22,081 nt of DNA from OMOG01 sp041485845 (lineage in GTDB: Bacteria; Acidobacteriota; Terriglobia; Bryobacterales; Bryobacteraceae). Location of the stretch: assembly GCA_041485845.1 (NCBI GenBank), contig JBGPKH010000066.1, positions 1-22,081 of the forward strand, read 5' to 3'. A program made the position numbers and the translations under genes. The notes below the pieces were generated by a model. That model saw only the letters and a list, made by a program, of their open reading frames with translations. It searched no databases and had not been told where the DNA came from. The stretch's first letter is position 1. Every line of letters begins with the position of its first letter. Positions 1 to 7,136 of this stretch are shown piece by piece.

Positions 1-1347
1 ATGCGCGAGTTCCCCATCCATACCGGCCTGACGATCGCAATCGTCGGACTGCTTCTGGCCGGCGCGCGCCTGCTGACGCCCGCGATGGTCGATTTCGCGC
101 CGGCGCGCGTCGCCATCAGCCCCCTGAGCCCTCACCGCGAGCCCGAACCGTCCGCACCGGCGCCCAGGGTCCATACGCAAGGCACGGCGTCTCTGTTGGA
201 TGACTCGGCGGGCGTGCTCGACCACTTCTACCAGGCGTTGTGGCGCACCGAGAGGCAGGAGAACGGCGCCGTGACTCGCGTGGTCCATTACGGCGATTCG
301 CCCACCACCGCCGACCTGATCACCGGGGACGTGCGCGCGCAGATGCAGAAGCGCTTCGGCGATGCCGGCCACGGCTTCATCCTGGTGGCCAAGCCGTGGG
401 CCTGGTATCAACACACGGGCGTCGAACTCTCGGGCTCGGGTTGGCAGATGACGACCGCCAGCCACTTTGTGGCGCATGACGGCATGTTCGGTCTGGGCGG
501 CGTGAGCTTCACCGGTTCCGGCTCCGCGCGCAGCCGCATGGTCTTCGCCAACGGCGGCTACACACAGTTCGAGGCGTGGTACCTGCGTCAGCCTGGCGGC
601 GGCGAGTTCAGTCTTTGGGCGGACGGCCGAAGCGTGGGTCGCGTAGACACGGCGGGCGACGCCAAGTCCCCGGGCTTCGCCGCGTTTCGCACCGACTCCG
701 CCGCCGCGGAGTTGGAAATCCATGTCGATCGCGGCAGCGTGCGGGTCTACGGAATCAGCGCGGAAAAGCCCGGACCGGGGGTGGTATACGACAGCCTGGG
801 ACTCAACGGCGCCTCCATCACGGTGCTCTCGCGCATGTATAACGAGCGGCACTGGGCCGAGGAATTGCAGCACCGAAATCCCGCGCTGGCGATCGTCAAT
901 TATGGCACCAACGAAGCGGATTTCGCGGATTTCGTGGACCGCCAGTACGAGAAGGAATTGCGCGACGCCATCCGCCGCATTCACACGGCCTTGCCGGAGG
1001 CTTCGGTCCTGGTGATGTCCCCCATGGACCGGGGGCAACGCAAGGGTTTGGGCGAGATCGAGACCATGGCGTCCATTCCGCGCATCGTCGCCATTCAGAA
1101 ACGTGTGGCACGCGAGTCCGGCTGCGGCTTCTTCGACACGTACACGGCCATGGGCGGCGAGGGGACCATGGCTCGCTGGTATGCCGCGCAGCCGCGCCTG
1201 GTGTCGGCGGACCTGATCCACCCGTATCCCGCCGCCGGCAAAACCATCGCGACCATTTTCACGAAGGAGATCGCGGCCGGTCTGAATCGCTACAAGTTGC
1301 GGCACCTGACTGGATCGGGCAGGGGCGCCTCCGGGCCGCCGGCCTGA
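1..1347 (+). CDS. SGNH/GDSL-type hydrolase-like exported or membrane-anchored protein
   Basis: A 448-residue protein with a hydrophobic N-terminal segment (about residues 8-28), which suggests a signal anchor or signal peptide, followed by a low-complexity Pro/Ala linker. The SGNH hydrolase blocks are present: HYGDS with the candidate nucleophile Ser100, a Gly/Asn block LGLNGAS near residue 265, NYGTNE with Asn304, and DLIH with Asp404/His407 as the C-terminal catalytic pair. The family includes esterases, acyl transferases and acetylxylan esterases, and many relatives act on cell-surface polysaccharides next to MBOAT acyltransferases. The substrate cannot be told here. The ATG is the very first base of the window, so a longer upstream start cannot be excluded, but the hydrophobic segment so close to it makes this start plausible. 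Confident about the fold, not about the substrate. Confidence 0.8.
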   Translation: MREFPIHTGLTIAIVGLLLAGARLLTPAMVDFAPARVAISPLSPHREPEPSAPAPRVHTQGTASLLDDSAGVLDHFYQALWRTERQENGAVTRVVHYGDSPTTADLITGDVRAQMQKRFGDAGHGFILVAKPWAWYQHTGVELSGSGWQMTTASHFVAHDGMFGLGGVSFTGSGSARSRMVFANGGYTQFEAWYLRQPGGGEFSLWADGRSVGRVDTAGDAKSPGFAAFRTDSAAAELEIHVDRGSVRVYGISAEKPGPGVVYDSLGLNGASITVLSRMYNERHWAEELQHRNPALAIVNYGTNEADFADFVDRQYEKELRDAIRRIHTALPEASVLVMSPMDRGQRKGLGEIETMASIPRIVAIQKRVARESGCGFFDTYTAMGGEGTMARWYAAQPRLVSADLIHPYPAAGKTIATIFTKEIAAGLNRYKLRHLTGSGRGASGPPA

Positions 1348-1535
1348 GAGACTCTCTCAAGCTGGCGCTGCGGATCCTCCCCGGTCTTTCGTGAGGAAGA
1401 GGCGCACAGGAAGCGGCGCACAGGAAGCGGCGCACACGGTCTGAGCCGACAAAACCCCGGCTCGCCAGGACTTTCGCGAGTGGCGCGCCAATTGCCTCAC
1501 TATGTGATCGGCTGTGGGCCGCGGCCTGGCCGCCG
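1348..1535. other. Gene-poor spacer with a 14-bp tandem repeat
   Basis: No convincing gene lies between the SGNH gene and the orphan receptor tail. Positions 1401-1436 hold a 14-bp unit, GGCGCACAGGAAGC, present twice in full and once in part. No terminator hairpin with a T-run is obvious. Confidence 0.5.
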
Positions 1536-1682
1536 CCTCAGAAAACAGACCGCCCGCCGATCTGCATGCGGCGCGCCTGCGTGCCGTCCGGGAAGCATCC
1601 ATCCGCGGTGCCCACGCCATACGCCGTCGGGGTCAGGGTGAGAAGTCCCTTCGCTTCGGTGCAGGCCTGGGTCGAGATGCTG
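1536..1682 (-). pseudogene. Orphan duplicate of the 3' end of the TonB-dependent receptor gene
   Basis: This stretch matches 2470-2616, the last 48 codons of the neighbouring receptor, at a constant offset of 934. I count six differences (1535/1536-1682 compared by eye: at the edge, the stop-proximal codons, one in the middle and one near the end). The minus-strand reading frame is intact from ISTQACTEAKG through to the terminal MQIGGRSVF and its stop, but similarity ends abruptly at 1682 and no receptor body lies upstream. It is a remnant of a second receptor copy or of a local duplication, and it is not expected to make a functional protein. Confidence 0.85.
1536..1682. repeat. Direct repeat copy A (about 147 bp)
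   Basis: Copy A of a direct repeat, in the same orientation as copy B (2470-2616), with about 96-97% identity by eye. The two copies bracket the ParD/ParE-type module; the toxin stop codon is only 18 bp from the inner edge of this copy. Confidence 0.85.
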
Positions 1683-1700
1683 ATGATTTGTGCGTCCGAT

Positions 1701-2024
1701 TCATTCCTTGTCAAAAATGCGCGCAAGATTTCGCTTTCCATGCAGAATACGCAGGATGCGAAGCGTATCATCGTCTTGGCGGAGGTAATATAGCCGAATG
1801 TCCTCGAAACCTGGGATGGGCCATGAACGGAGTCCCTTCAATCGGGGATTGGAAAACTCTTTCAGGGAGCCTATGTCGGGATAGCGGTAAAGAAACTGAA
1901 TGGCTTGGTTAACGGCACCGAGAAACCGAAGCGCGAGTTCAAGGCCGGACTCACGCTCGTAGTAGTCCATTTGTTCGTCAAGATCCTCGACCGCATTGGG
2001 GCGGACGACATGACGTGTGATCAC
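1701..2024 (-). CDS. ParE/RelE-family toxin
   Basis: A protein of about 107 residues from a GTG start that overlaps the antitoxin stop codon (GTGA at 2024-2021). An upstream ATG at 2090 would add a 22-residue tail lying inside the antitoxin gene and looks unlikely. The sequence follows the ParE/RelE pattern: N-terminal helices (PNAVEDLDEQMDYYE), a central LKGLRSWPIPGFEDIRLYYL strand region and a C-terminal LRILRILHGKRNL segment with the conserved Arg/His-Gly-Arg features. Family members inhibit gyrase (ParE) or cleave ribosome-bound mRNA (RelE), and sequence alone does not decide which. It forms a two-gene operon with the ParD-like gene just upstream, and the overlap implies translational coupling. 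The pair lies between two copies of the receptor 3' end. Confidence 0.85.
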   Translation of the reverse strand: MITRHVVRPNAVEDLDEQMDYYERESGLELALRFLGAVNQAIQFLYRYPDIGSLKEFSNPRLKGLRSWPIPGFEDIRLYYLRQDDDTLRILRILHGKRNLARIFDKE

Positions 2025-2296
2025 TTCTTCGGTGAACTCCGCGTTTTCCGCGCCACGCGCTCCATGAAGCGATTTTTGACACTGTCCCACAATTCTGGGG
2101 TTATGCCGATATCCGGCCTCGGATCATCCAGCGATTCGAGCAGGAGCGTCTCCAGGCGTTTATCGGCTTCCCGCTCCTGGGCCTCTCTGAGCAGTCCCCG
2201 GAAATATTCGCTCACGTTTCCATAGCCCTTTGTCTTGACTTGGGCGTCAATAAAATCCCGAAGCGATTCCGGGAGTGAAATGGTCACGGTGGTCAT
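2021..2296 (-). CDS. ParD-like antitoxin (ribbon-helix-helix)
   Basis: A 91-residue protein beginning MTTVTISLPESLRDFIDAQV, the standard N-terminal beta strand and helix of a ribbon-helix-helix DNA-binding domain, followed by GYGNVSEYFRGLLREAQERE, the hallmark of ParD/CC2985-type antitoxins. The acidic, flexible C-terminal half (about residues 45-91) should wrap the toxin. The ATG at 2296 has a GAGG about 10 bases upstream. ParD proteins neutralise the toxin and repress their own operon; a perfect 7+7 palindrome at 2350-2366 is the best candidate operator. The stop codon overlaps the toxin GTG. Length is at the upper end of the usual range for the family. Confidence 0.88.
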   Translation of the reverse strand: MTTVTISLPESLRDFIDAQVKTKGYGNVSEYFRGLLREAQEREADKRLETLLLESLDDPRPDIGITPELWDSVKNRFMERVARKTRSSPKK

Positions 2297-2349
2297 ACCG
2301 GCACATCCTCGTGGTTGGATTACGCAACTCCGAATGTACTATGGATAAC

Positions 2350-2366
2350 AACAGTTCACAACTGTT
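2350..2366. promoter_or_regulatory. Palindromic candidate operator of the ParD/ParE-type operon
   Basis: AACAGTTCACAACTGTT is a perfect 7-bp inverted repeat with a 3-bp spacer, 54 bp upstream of the antitoxin start. On the minus strand a TTGTGA within it and a TACATT 17 bp further on could be -35 and -10 elements, so a repressor bound here would block the promoter. The palindrome is seen directly; the promoter and operator role is inferred from how ParD antitoxins usually work. Confidence 0.5.
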
Positions 2367-2443
2367 CTTAAGGCAGCGGGGAGTTAGACCGCCGCTCAAC
2401 CTGCTTGTCAAGTGCTGGTGGCGCGGCTGGGCGCGGCGGGCGC

Positions 2444-2455
2444 GGTCGGCCGACC
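2444..2455. repeat. Perfect 12-bp palindrome GGTCGGCCGACC
   Basis: A perfect palindrome 16 bp past the receptor stop codon, in a very GC-rich stretch. It could form part of a transcription-ending structure for the receptor, but no T-run follows on the minus strand, so it is not called a terminator. Confidence 0.35.
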
Positions 2456-2469
2456 TGCCCGCCGGCCTC

Positions 2470-2616
2470 CCTCAGAAAACAAACCGGCCGCTGATCTGCA
2501 TGCGGCGCGCCTGCGTGCCGTCCGGGAAGCCTCCATCCGCGGTGCCCACGCCATACGCCGTCGGGGTCAGGGTGAGAAGTCCCTTCGCTTCGGTGTAGGC
2601 CTGGGTCGAGATGCTG
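2470..2616. repeat. Direct repeat copy B (3' end of the receptor gene)
   Basis: The resident copy of the repeat also found at 1536-1682. It covers the last 48 codons and the stop codon of the TonB-dependent receptor, in the same orientation as copy A. Confidence 0.85.
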
Positions 2617-5540
2617 GTATCGGCGATGGTGTTGGTGACGTTGAATACCTCGAAGTTCAGATACAGCTTGTACCGTTCCTTGATCGGAATGATCTTGCTG
2701 AGCCGCGCATCCGCCCGGTATTGCGAGGGCGTGCGCAGGCTGTTCACGGGCCAGAAGGGGACCCGGATACTCAATCCCGAGCCATCCAGATTGGCCGTCG
2801 AAAACATGCCCGTGAACGGCGTATCGGTCACTCGCACCGTCGGCCGGCTCGGCCGTCCGCTCTGCATCGCGGCGATCGCGGAAAGCTGCCAGTTATTCAG
2901 CAGGTATTTGGAAATCGCGCCCGTTCCGCGACTCACCGTGGGCGCCCAGACAAACGAGTAGATCAGCCGGTGCCGCTGATCCAGCGAGCCGTTGCCCTTG
3001 TCCGCCTTGTAGTTCCCGTTATACGTCCAGTTGTTGGCGCTGTCGAAGAACAGCGCGCCCGATCCCCCGCCCTGCCCGTCGTCGATCTCGTGCGCCCAGG
3101 TGTAAGACAGTGTCCCCTGGAAATCGTGGGAGAAGCGCTTGCGGAGATGCACCGCCAGGGCATTGTAGTAGCTGTTGACGCCATTCTCGTCGACATAGAT
3201 TGCGTTGTACCGCGTATCCGTACGCCGGCCGAGGTACAGCGGCGTGGTATAGCTTCCCAGCGGATTGCCGTTGGCGTCGCCAATGGTGTAGGTGAACGTC
3301 GTGGAGCTGAGCGGCGGCAGGTTGGCGTCGCGCACGCCGAAAAGCTGCACGCCGCGGCTCCAGATGTAGGAAACGGTCAGACCCAGATTGCGCGTCAACT
3401 CCCGATCGATGGCCAGATTTCCCTGCTCCGAGTACGGCGTCCGCGCGTGCTGGTCCAGGATCTGAAGGTTCGTGGAAGCAATGCTGCCGCCGGCCGGAGC
3501 GGCGCCCAGGGCATTGGGGAACAACGGTCCCGCAGCCAGTTGCGGCGCCTGGGTAGCGGTGAGCGTAACCGCAGTCTGGTAGATGCCATTGCCCGTAGTG
3601 AACAGGTTGTCGAGAACCGACCCGATATAGCGCGCGTGGAACATGCCATAACCGGCTCGTACCACGGTCTTGTCGTTCAGGCGATAGGCCAGGCCGGCCC
3701 GTGGCTCCAGGTTCAGAGGACCGCTCTGAATGTGCCCCGTCTGCGGGTAATCCGGGTTGGCAAGCGTGGGCTGCGGGAGTTGGGTGTACTCGTAGCGCGC
3801 GCCGGCGGTCACGGTCAGGCGGCCGGTGGCTCGCCACTGGTCCTCCAGGTAGAATCCGAAATCGCGGATGGTGTAGTCCACCACCGGGTTTCCGAATGTC
3901 TGGCGATACGACTGCCAGTGTTTCCCGATGTTGCCGGTTGCCGTTGCCGCATCGGTATAATCCAGCGCAAAGTTGGTGACCGTCTGGTAGGTGTAGCTTC
4001 CGAACGCATCGCTGATGGAGTAGACGTAGTCCGCGGAGTTTGCGATATCCGCGCCGAACCGGATGGTGTGCGCGCCCTTCGTCCAGGTGGAGTTATCCAC
4101 GAACTGAAATCGCTGCTCGTCGGGTTGGACGCGCGGCAGGTAGCTCGCCTGGCCAAGCCCAACCCCGGCCACGGAAAGCTGCAAGAATCCCAGCCCCTGA
4201 CCGAGCGCCGAATTGTTGAAGGTGTCGGCTTGCCGGTCGGTGGCCCAGCCCCAACGAAATTCATTGACGAAGGTCGATTTGGGAACGTACGTCCAGTCGA
4301 ACCTCCCGTTGCGCACGCGCACGCTGTCGTCACCGTTGCTGGTGATAGCGGAGCCGCTGGTGGAACTGATGTTGGTCACAATGCCGTTAGGCGAAATGAA
4401 GCGCTGGTAATTCAAGCTGGCGCTCAGCACGTGCCGTTCCGTGGGGCGATAATCCAGCCTGCCGAAGTACAGGTCCTGGCTCACCGACCGTGGAAGCTGG
4501 CCGAAGAAGCGCGGCAGCAGGCGGTTGATCGCCGAGCACTGCGCGGCCGTCGCCGGCGCGCCGCAGCCGAGCCACGACTGGTTGTTGGTATCGATGATCC
4601 CCGCCCGGATATAGCTGCTGGCGATGGGGAAGTCGCGGCGGGTGAAGTCCACGTTGAAGAAGTAGAAGAGCTTGTCTTTCCGGATCGGACCGCCGATGCT
4701 GGCGCCGGCCTGGTGCCGGCTCTCGTCGGGATTGAACGCGGCGTAGCGGTCGCGCGCATTGAAATCCTGGTTGCGGAAGAACCAGTAGGCGGCGCCGTGC
4801 AGTTGGTTGCTGCCGCTACGCGTGACGGTGTTGACCACGCCGCCCATGGCGCGCCCATACTGCGCCGAGTAGTTCGCGGAAACCACCTGGAATTCCTGGA
4901 CGGCGTCCTGCGAGATCTGCGAGGCGATCCGCGTGCGCCCGGCGTTCTCGTTGTAGAACTGCTGCGTGGTGTCGTTGCCGTCGATGAGGAAGGAATTGTG
5001 GCCTGCCACCCCGCGGAAAGTGATCAGCCCGAAGGTGCCGTCGTTGGTGACGCCGGGGGTGAGCAGGACGAAGGAATCGACGCGGCGTCCGTTAATCGGC
5101 AACTCCATGATCTGCTTCGAGTCGATTACCTGGGAGACGTCGGTCTTGGTTTCCTCTAACAGCAGAGTGGCCGCCGAGACCTCCACCTGCGTGGAACCCG
5201 ATGCCACGGTCAGGGCGGCATTGAGATCCAGGTTCTGGCCCACCTGCAACACGATGTCCCTGGCTTCATACGGGTTGAAGCCCGCGGTAGTGATCGTCAC
5301 CTTGTACCCCGGGCCGGGCGTCAGGTTGGGAGCCGTAAAAACGCCCGCCTCGTTGGTCGGGAGCGTGCGGACGGTGCCCAGGCCTTGGCTCGAAATCACC
5401 ACTTTCACGCCGGGCACGACCGCCCCCGATGGATCGCGAACCACACCCGAGATCGCCGCTACCCCAGCCGCGGATTGCGCGAACATGGGAGCGGTCACAA
5501 AGAGCAAAAGCACCAACCACGCCGTCAGTCTCGAACGCAT
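2472..5540 (-). CDS. TonB-dependent receptor, Oar-like, with carboxypeptidase regulatory-like domain
   Basis: A 1022-residue outer-membrane protein. The signal peptide (residues 1-21, ending MFAQ) is followed by a carboxypeptidase regulatory-like Ig-fold domain (about 28-115, ISGVVRDPSGAVVPGVKVVI). A plug domain follows (about 120-240) with INGRRVDSFVLLTPGV, FLIDGNDTTQQFYNENAG and YSAQYGRAMGGVVNTVTRSG, and then a long beta-barrel that ends in an aromatic residue (GRFVF), as outer-membrane proteins do. This architecture is the Oar type common in Acidobacteriota and Myxococcota, usually linked to uptake of large substrates such as peptides or oligosaccharides; the substrate cannot be told. The ATG at 5540 has GAGG six bases upstream. 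The last 48 codons are duplicated on the far side of the toxin-antitoxin module. Transcription diverges from the YggS-family gene. Confidence 0.93.
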   Translation of the reverse strand: MRSRLTAWLVLLLFVTAPMFAQSAAGVAAISGVVRDPSGAVVPGVKVVISSQGLGTVRTLPTNEAGVFTAPNLTPGPGYKVTITTAGFNPYEARDIVLQVGQNLDLNAALTVASGSTQVEVSAATLLLEETKTDVSQVIDSKQIMELPINGRRVDSFVLLTPGVTNDGTFGLITFRGVAGHNSFLIDGNDTTQQFYNENAGRTRIASQISQDAVQEFQVVSANYSAQYGRAMGGVVNTVTRSGSNQLHGAAYWFFRNQDFNARDRYAAFNPDESRHQAGASIGGPIRKDKLFYFFNVDFTRRDFPIASSYIRAGIIDTNNQSWLGCGAPATAAQCSAINRLLPRFFGQLPRSVSQDLYFGRLDYRPTERHVLSASLNYQRFISPNGIVTNISSTSGSAITSNGDDSVRVRNGRFDWTYVPKSTFVNEFRWGWATDRQADTFNNSALGQGLGFLQLSVAGVGLGQASYLPRVQPDEQRFQFVDNSTWTKGAHTIRFGADIANSADYVYSISDAFGSYTYQTVTNFALDYTDAATATGNIGKHWQSYRQTFGNPVVDYTIRDFGFYLEDQWRATGRLTVTAGARYEYTQLPQPTLANPDYPQTGHIQSGPLNLEPRAGLAYRLNDKTVVRAGYGMFHARYIGSVLDNLFTTGNGIYQTAVTLTATQAPQLAAGPLFPNALGAAPAGGSIASTNLQILDQHARTPYSEQGNLAIDRELTRNLGLTVSYIWSRGVQLFGVRDANLPPLSSTTFTYTIGDANGNPLGSYTTPLYLGRRTDTRYNAIYVDENGVNSYYNALAVHLRKRFSHDFQGTLSYTWAHEIDDGQGGGSGALFFDSANNWTYNGNYKADKGNGSLDQRHRLIYSFVWAPTVSRGTGAISKYLLNNWQLSAIAAMQSGRPSRPTVRVTDTPFTGMFSTANLDGSGLSIRVPFWPVNSLRTPSQYRADARLSKIIPIKERYKLYLNFEVFNVTNTIADTSISTQAYTEAKGLLTLTPTAYGVGTADGGFPDGTQARRMQISGRFVF

Positions 5541-5565
5541 AGCTAACCTCGGACCTAAATTGGGT

Positions 5566-5629
5566 AGCTCCAGAATATCAGACCTCCATTACGGTTTCAT
5601 AAACAAAACCGCCCCGATATACTGGAGCT
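5566..5629. promoter_or_regulatory. Near-symmetrical divergent promoter region
   Basis: AGCTCCAGAATATC at 5566-5579 and GATATACTGGAGCT at 5616-5629 form an inverted repeat matching at 13 of 14 positions, with a 36-bp centre. Each arm carries a -10-like hexamer pointing outwards: TATACT (5618-5623) towards the YggS-family gene and TATTCT towards the receptor. No good -35 element is seen for either. The repeat is seen directly; the promoter role is inferred. With this -10, the yggS-side message would have a leader of only about 10 bases. Confidence 0.5.
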
Positions 5630-5640
5630 GAACCCTGACC

Positions 5641-6312
5641 ATGGAGACTTTAAGGGAGAGATTGGCCGCTGTCCGCGACCGCATCTGGCGGGCGGCGGAC
5701 CGTTCGCGCCGCGATCCAGCGGGGATCACGCTGCTGGCGGTGACCAAGGTCTTCCCCGCGGCGGCCATCCGGGACGCCTACGAGCTCGGCCTGCGCGAGT
5801 TCGGCGAAAACTACGTGCAGGAATTCGAAGGCAAGGCGCCGGAAGTCGGCGGACTCGAGGGCGCGCGCTTCCACTTGATCGGGCATTTGCAGTCCAATAA
5901 AACAAGGAAGGCCGCGGAACTGTTCCAGGTGATTCAGACCATGGATTCGCCGAAGCTGGCGCGGCGGCTCAACGAAGCGGGCCGCCCGCTGGACGTCATG
6001 CTGGAAGTGAAGCTCTCAGAAGAAGACGCCAAGAGCGGGGCCGATTCGCAGGCGCTACCGGAGCTGATCGAGGCCGTACGCGCCTGCGCAAATCTCCATC
6101 TGCGCGGCCTGATGACCATGCCCCCCTGGTCGGACGACCCAGAGGCATCCCGGCCGTACTTCCGCCTTCTGCGGGAACTGGCGGAGAAGCACGGGCTGCG
6201 CGAGCTTTCGATGGGGATGTCGCACGATCTGGAGACGGCCATCGAGGAGGGCTCCACCTGTGTCCGCGTGGGTACGGCGCTGTTCGGGAAGAGGAAAAGG
6301 GAAGTATCATGA
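5641..6312 (+). CDS. YggS/PLPBP-family pyridoxal phosphate homeostasis protein
   Basis: A 223-residue protein matching the usual length of the family. The PLP-binding lysine is Lys36 in LLAVTKVFP. Other family blocks are FGENYVQEF, HLIGHLQSNK, LRGLMTMPP, LSMGMSHDLETAIEEGST and the terminal VRVGTALFG, which binds the cofactor phosphate. These proteins adopt the alanine racemase-like TIM barrel, have no well-defined catalytic activity, and act in vitamin B6 and amino-acid balance in the cytoplasm. The ATG at 5641 gives a full-length N-terminus; the only GGAG upstream is 13 bases away and lies next to the predicted -10 element, so translation may start with a very short leader. It heads a same-strand run of five genes; the next gene begins 39 bp downstream. 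Confidence 0.93.
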   Translation: METLRERLAAVRDRIWRAADRSRRDPAGITLLAVTKVFPAAAIRDAYELGLREFGENYVQEFEGKAPEVGGLEGARFHLIGHLQSNKTRKAAELFQVIQTMDSPKLARRLNEAGRPLDVMLEVKLSEEDAKSGADSQALPELIEAVRACANLHLRGLMTMPPWSDDPEASRPYFRLLRELAEKHGLRELSMGMSHDLETAIEEGSTCVRVGTALFGKRKREVS

Positions 6313-6351
6313 AATCACATACCCACGAGCAGGAATGATGAGGTCAGCCCG

Positions 6352-6621
6352 ATGATCGATGTCAAACAGGCGGTCGAATCCGCGATGCGCAGCGCCGCCG
6401 AAATCCTCGGCCACAGCAAATCCAGCTTGGAGGAAATCGAGAGGGAGACCTACAAAGGCCGCGAGGTCTGGGCCATCACACTGGGCGTTCCGCGCGATCT
6501 GGATCTGCTATCGCCCATCGCGCGAATCGGAGCTGACCCGATACAGTACAAACGCTTTCTGATCGACGTGGAGACTGGCGAGATGCTCGGCATGATCATA
6601 CGTGAGCCCGTCTCCAGATGA
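6352..6621 (+). CDS. Conserved-looking small protein of unknown function, coupled to a PIN-domain gene
   Basis: An 89-residue protein I do not recognise. It has an N-terminal helix (DVKQAVESAMRSAAEIL), a middle section KGREVWAITLGVPRD suggestive of a strand, and a C-terminal YKRFLIDVETGEMLGMIIRE stretch. The last piece recalls the strand-turn-strand of PepSY-like domains, but the protein is too short to assign. The ATG has GAGG eight bases upstream. Its stop codon overlaps the start of the PIN-domain gene (ATGA at 6618-6621), so the two are probably translated together. The size and the coupling are what one would expect of an antitoxin, but no known DNA-binding antitoxin motif is seen, so that role is only a guess. 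Confidence 0.75.
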   Translation: MIDVKQAVESAMRSAAEILGHSKSSLEEIERETYKGREVWAITLGVPRDLDLLSPIARIGADPIQYKRFLIDVETGEMLGMIIREPVSR

Positions 6622-7136
6622 AGTCGTCCGCTCCCTGGTCTGCATTGAACACGCGTTCCGGATTGCTGATCGATACCAACCTGCTGGTACTCTTTGTCGT
6701 CGGTACTGTCAATCCTGGTCGCATCCAGAATTTCAAGCGAACTCGCAATTACAATAAGGCCGACTACCAACTCTTGCTCCGAGTGATGGAGTGCTTCACT
6801 CCTTTGTACACGCTGACTCATGTTATGGCCGAGGTCAGCAACCTGACCGACCTGGCAGGGCGTGAACGACTTCAAGCACGGCAGGTGCTCAAGCAGACCA
6901 TTGCCGTTCTCCGGGAGCCCGCACTGGCAAGCGAACATGCGGTTCGGAACGAGAACTATGAGAGGCTTGGGCTCGTGGATGCGGCCATCGCCACGTTAGC
7001 GCGCGAAAACAAATGCGCCGCGCTCACGGATGATGTCGACTTGTACATCGCGCTGAGTCGTGAAGGACTGGTGGTTTTCAACTTTTCGCACCTTCAGTCA
7101 ACCTGGGGATTGTCAATCCGGGCGCTTAATCCGTGA
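6618..7136 (+). CDS. PIN-domain protein (putative ribonuclease, VapC-like)
   Basis: A 172-residue protein. The N-terminal GLLIDTNLLVLFVVG carries the first PIN acidic residue (Asp19). HVMAEVSNL supplies Glu72, LVDAAIATLA supplies Asp121, and LTDDVDLY supplies Asp138/139 (or Asp141). This is the full acidic set of the metal-dependent PIN nuclease fold. At 172 residues it is longer than most VapC toxins (about 130-140), with the extra length between Asp19 and Glu72. The gene overlaps its upstream 89-aa partner by ATGA and its downstream glycosyltransferase neighbour by GTGA (7133-7136). It may be the toxin of an unusual toxin-antitoxin pair or an RNA-processing enzyme; the sequence does not decide. 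Confidence 0.8.
   Translation: MKSSAPWSALNTRSGLLIDTNLLVLFVVGTVNPGRIQNFKRTRNYNKADYQLLLRVMECFTPLYTLTHVMAEVSNLTDLAGRERLQARQVLKQTIAVLREPALASEHAVRNENYERLGLVDAAIATLARENKCAALTDDVDLYIALSREGLVVFNFSHLQSTWGLSIRALNP

Noticed and set aside
2025..2090. ATG start for the ParE-type toxin at 2090
   Set aside because: It would add a 22-residue tail inside the antitoxin gene; the GTG overlapping the antitoxin stop gives the usual coupled arrangement and family length.
2412..5159. A 915-codon plus-strand open frame opposite the TonB receptor
   Set aside because: It is the antisense shadow of the receptor: Arg/Val/Gly-rich, with no domain motif, while the minus strand has a full signal peptide, plug and barrel.
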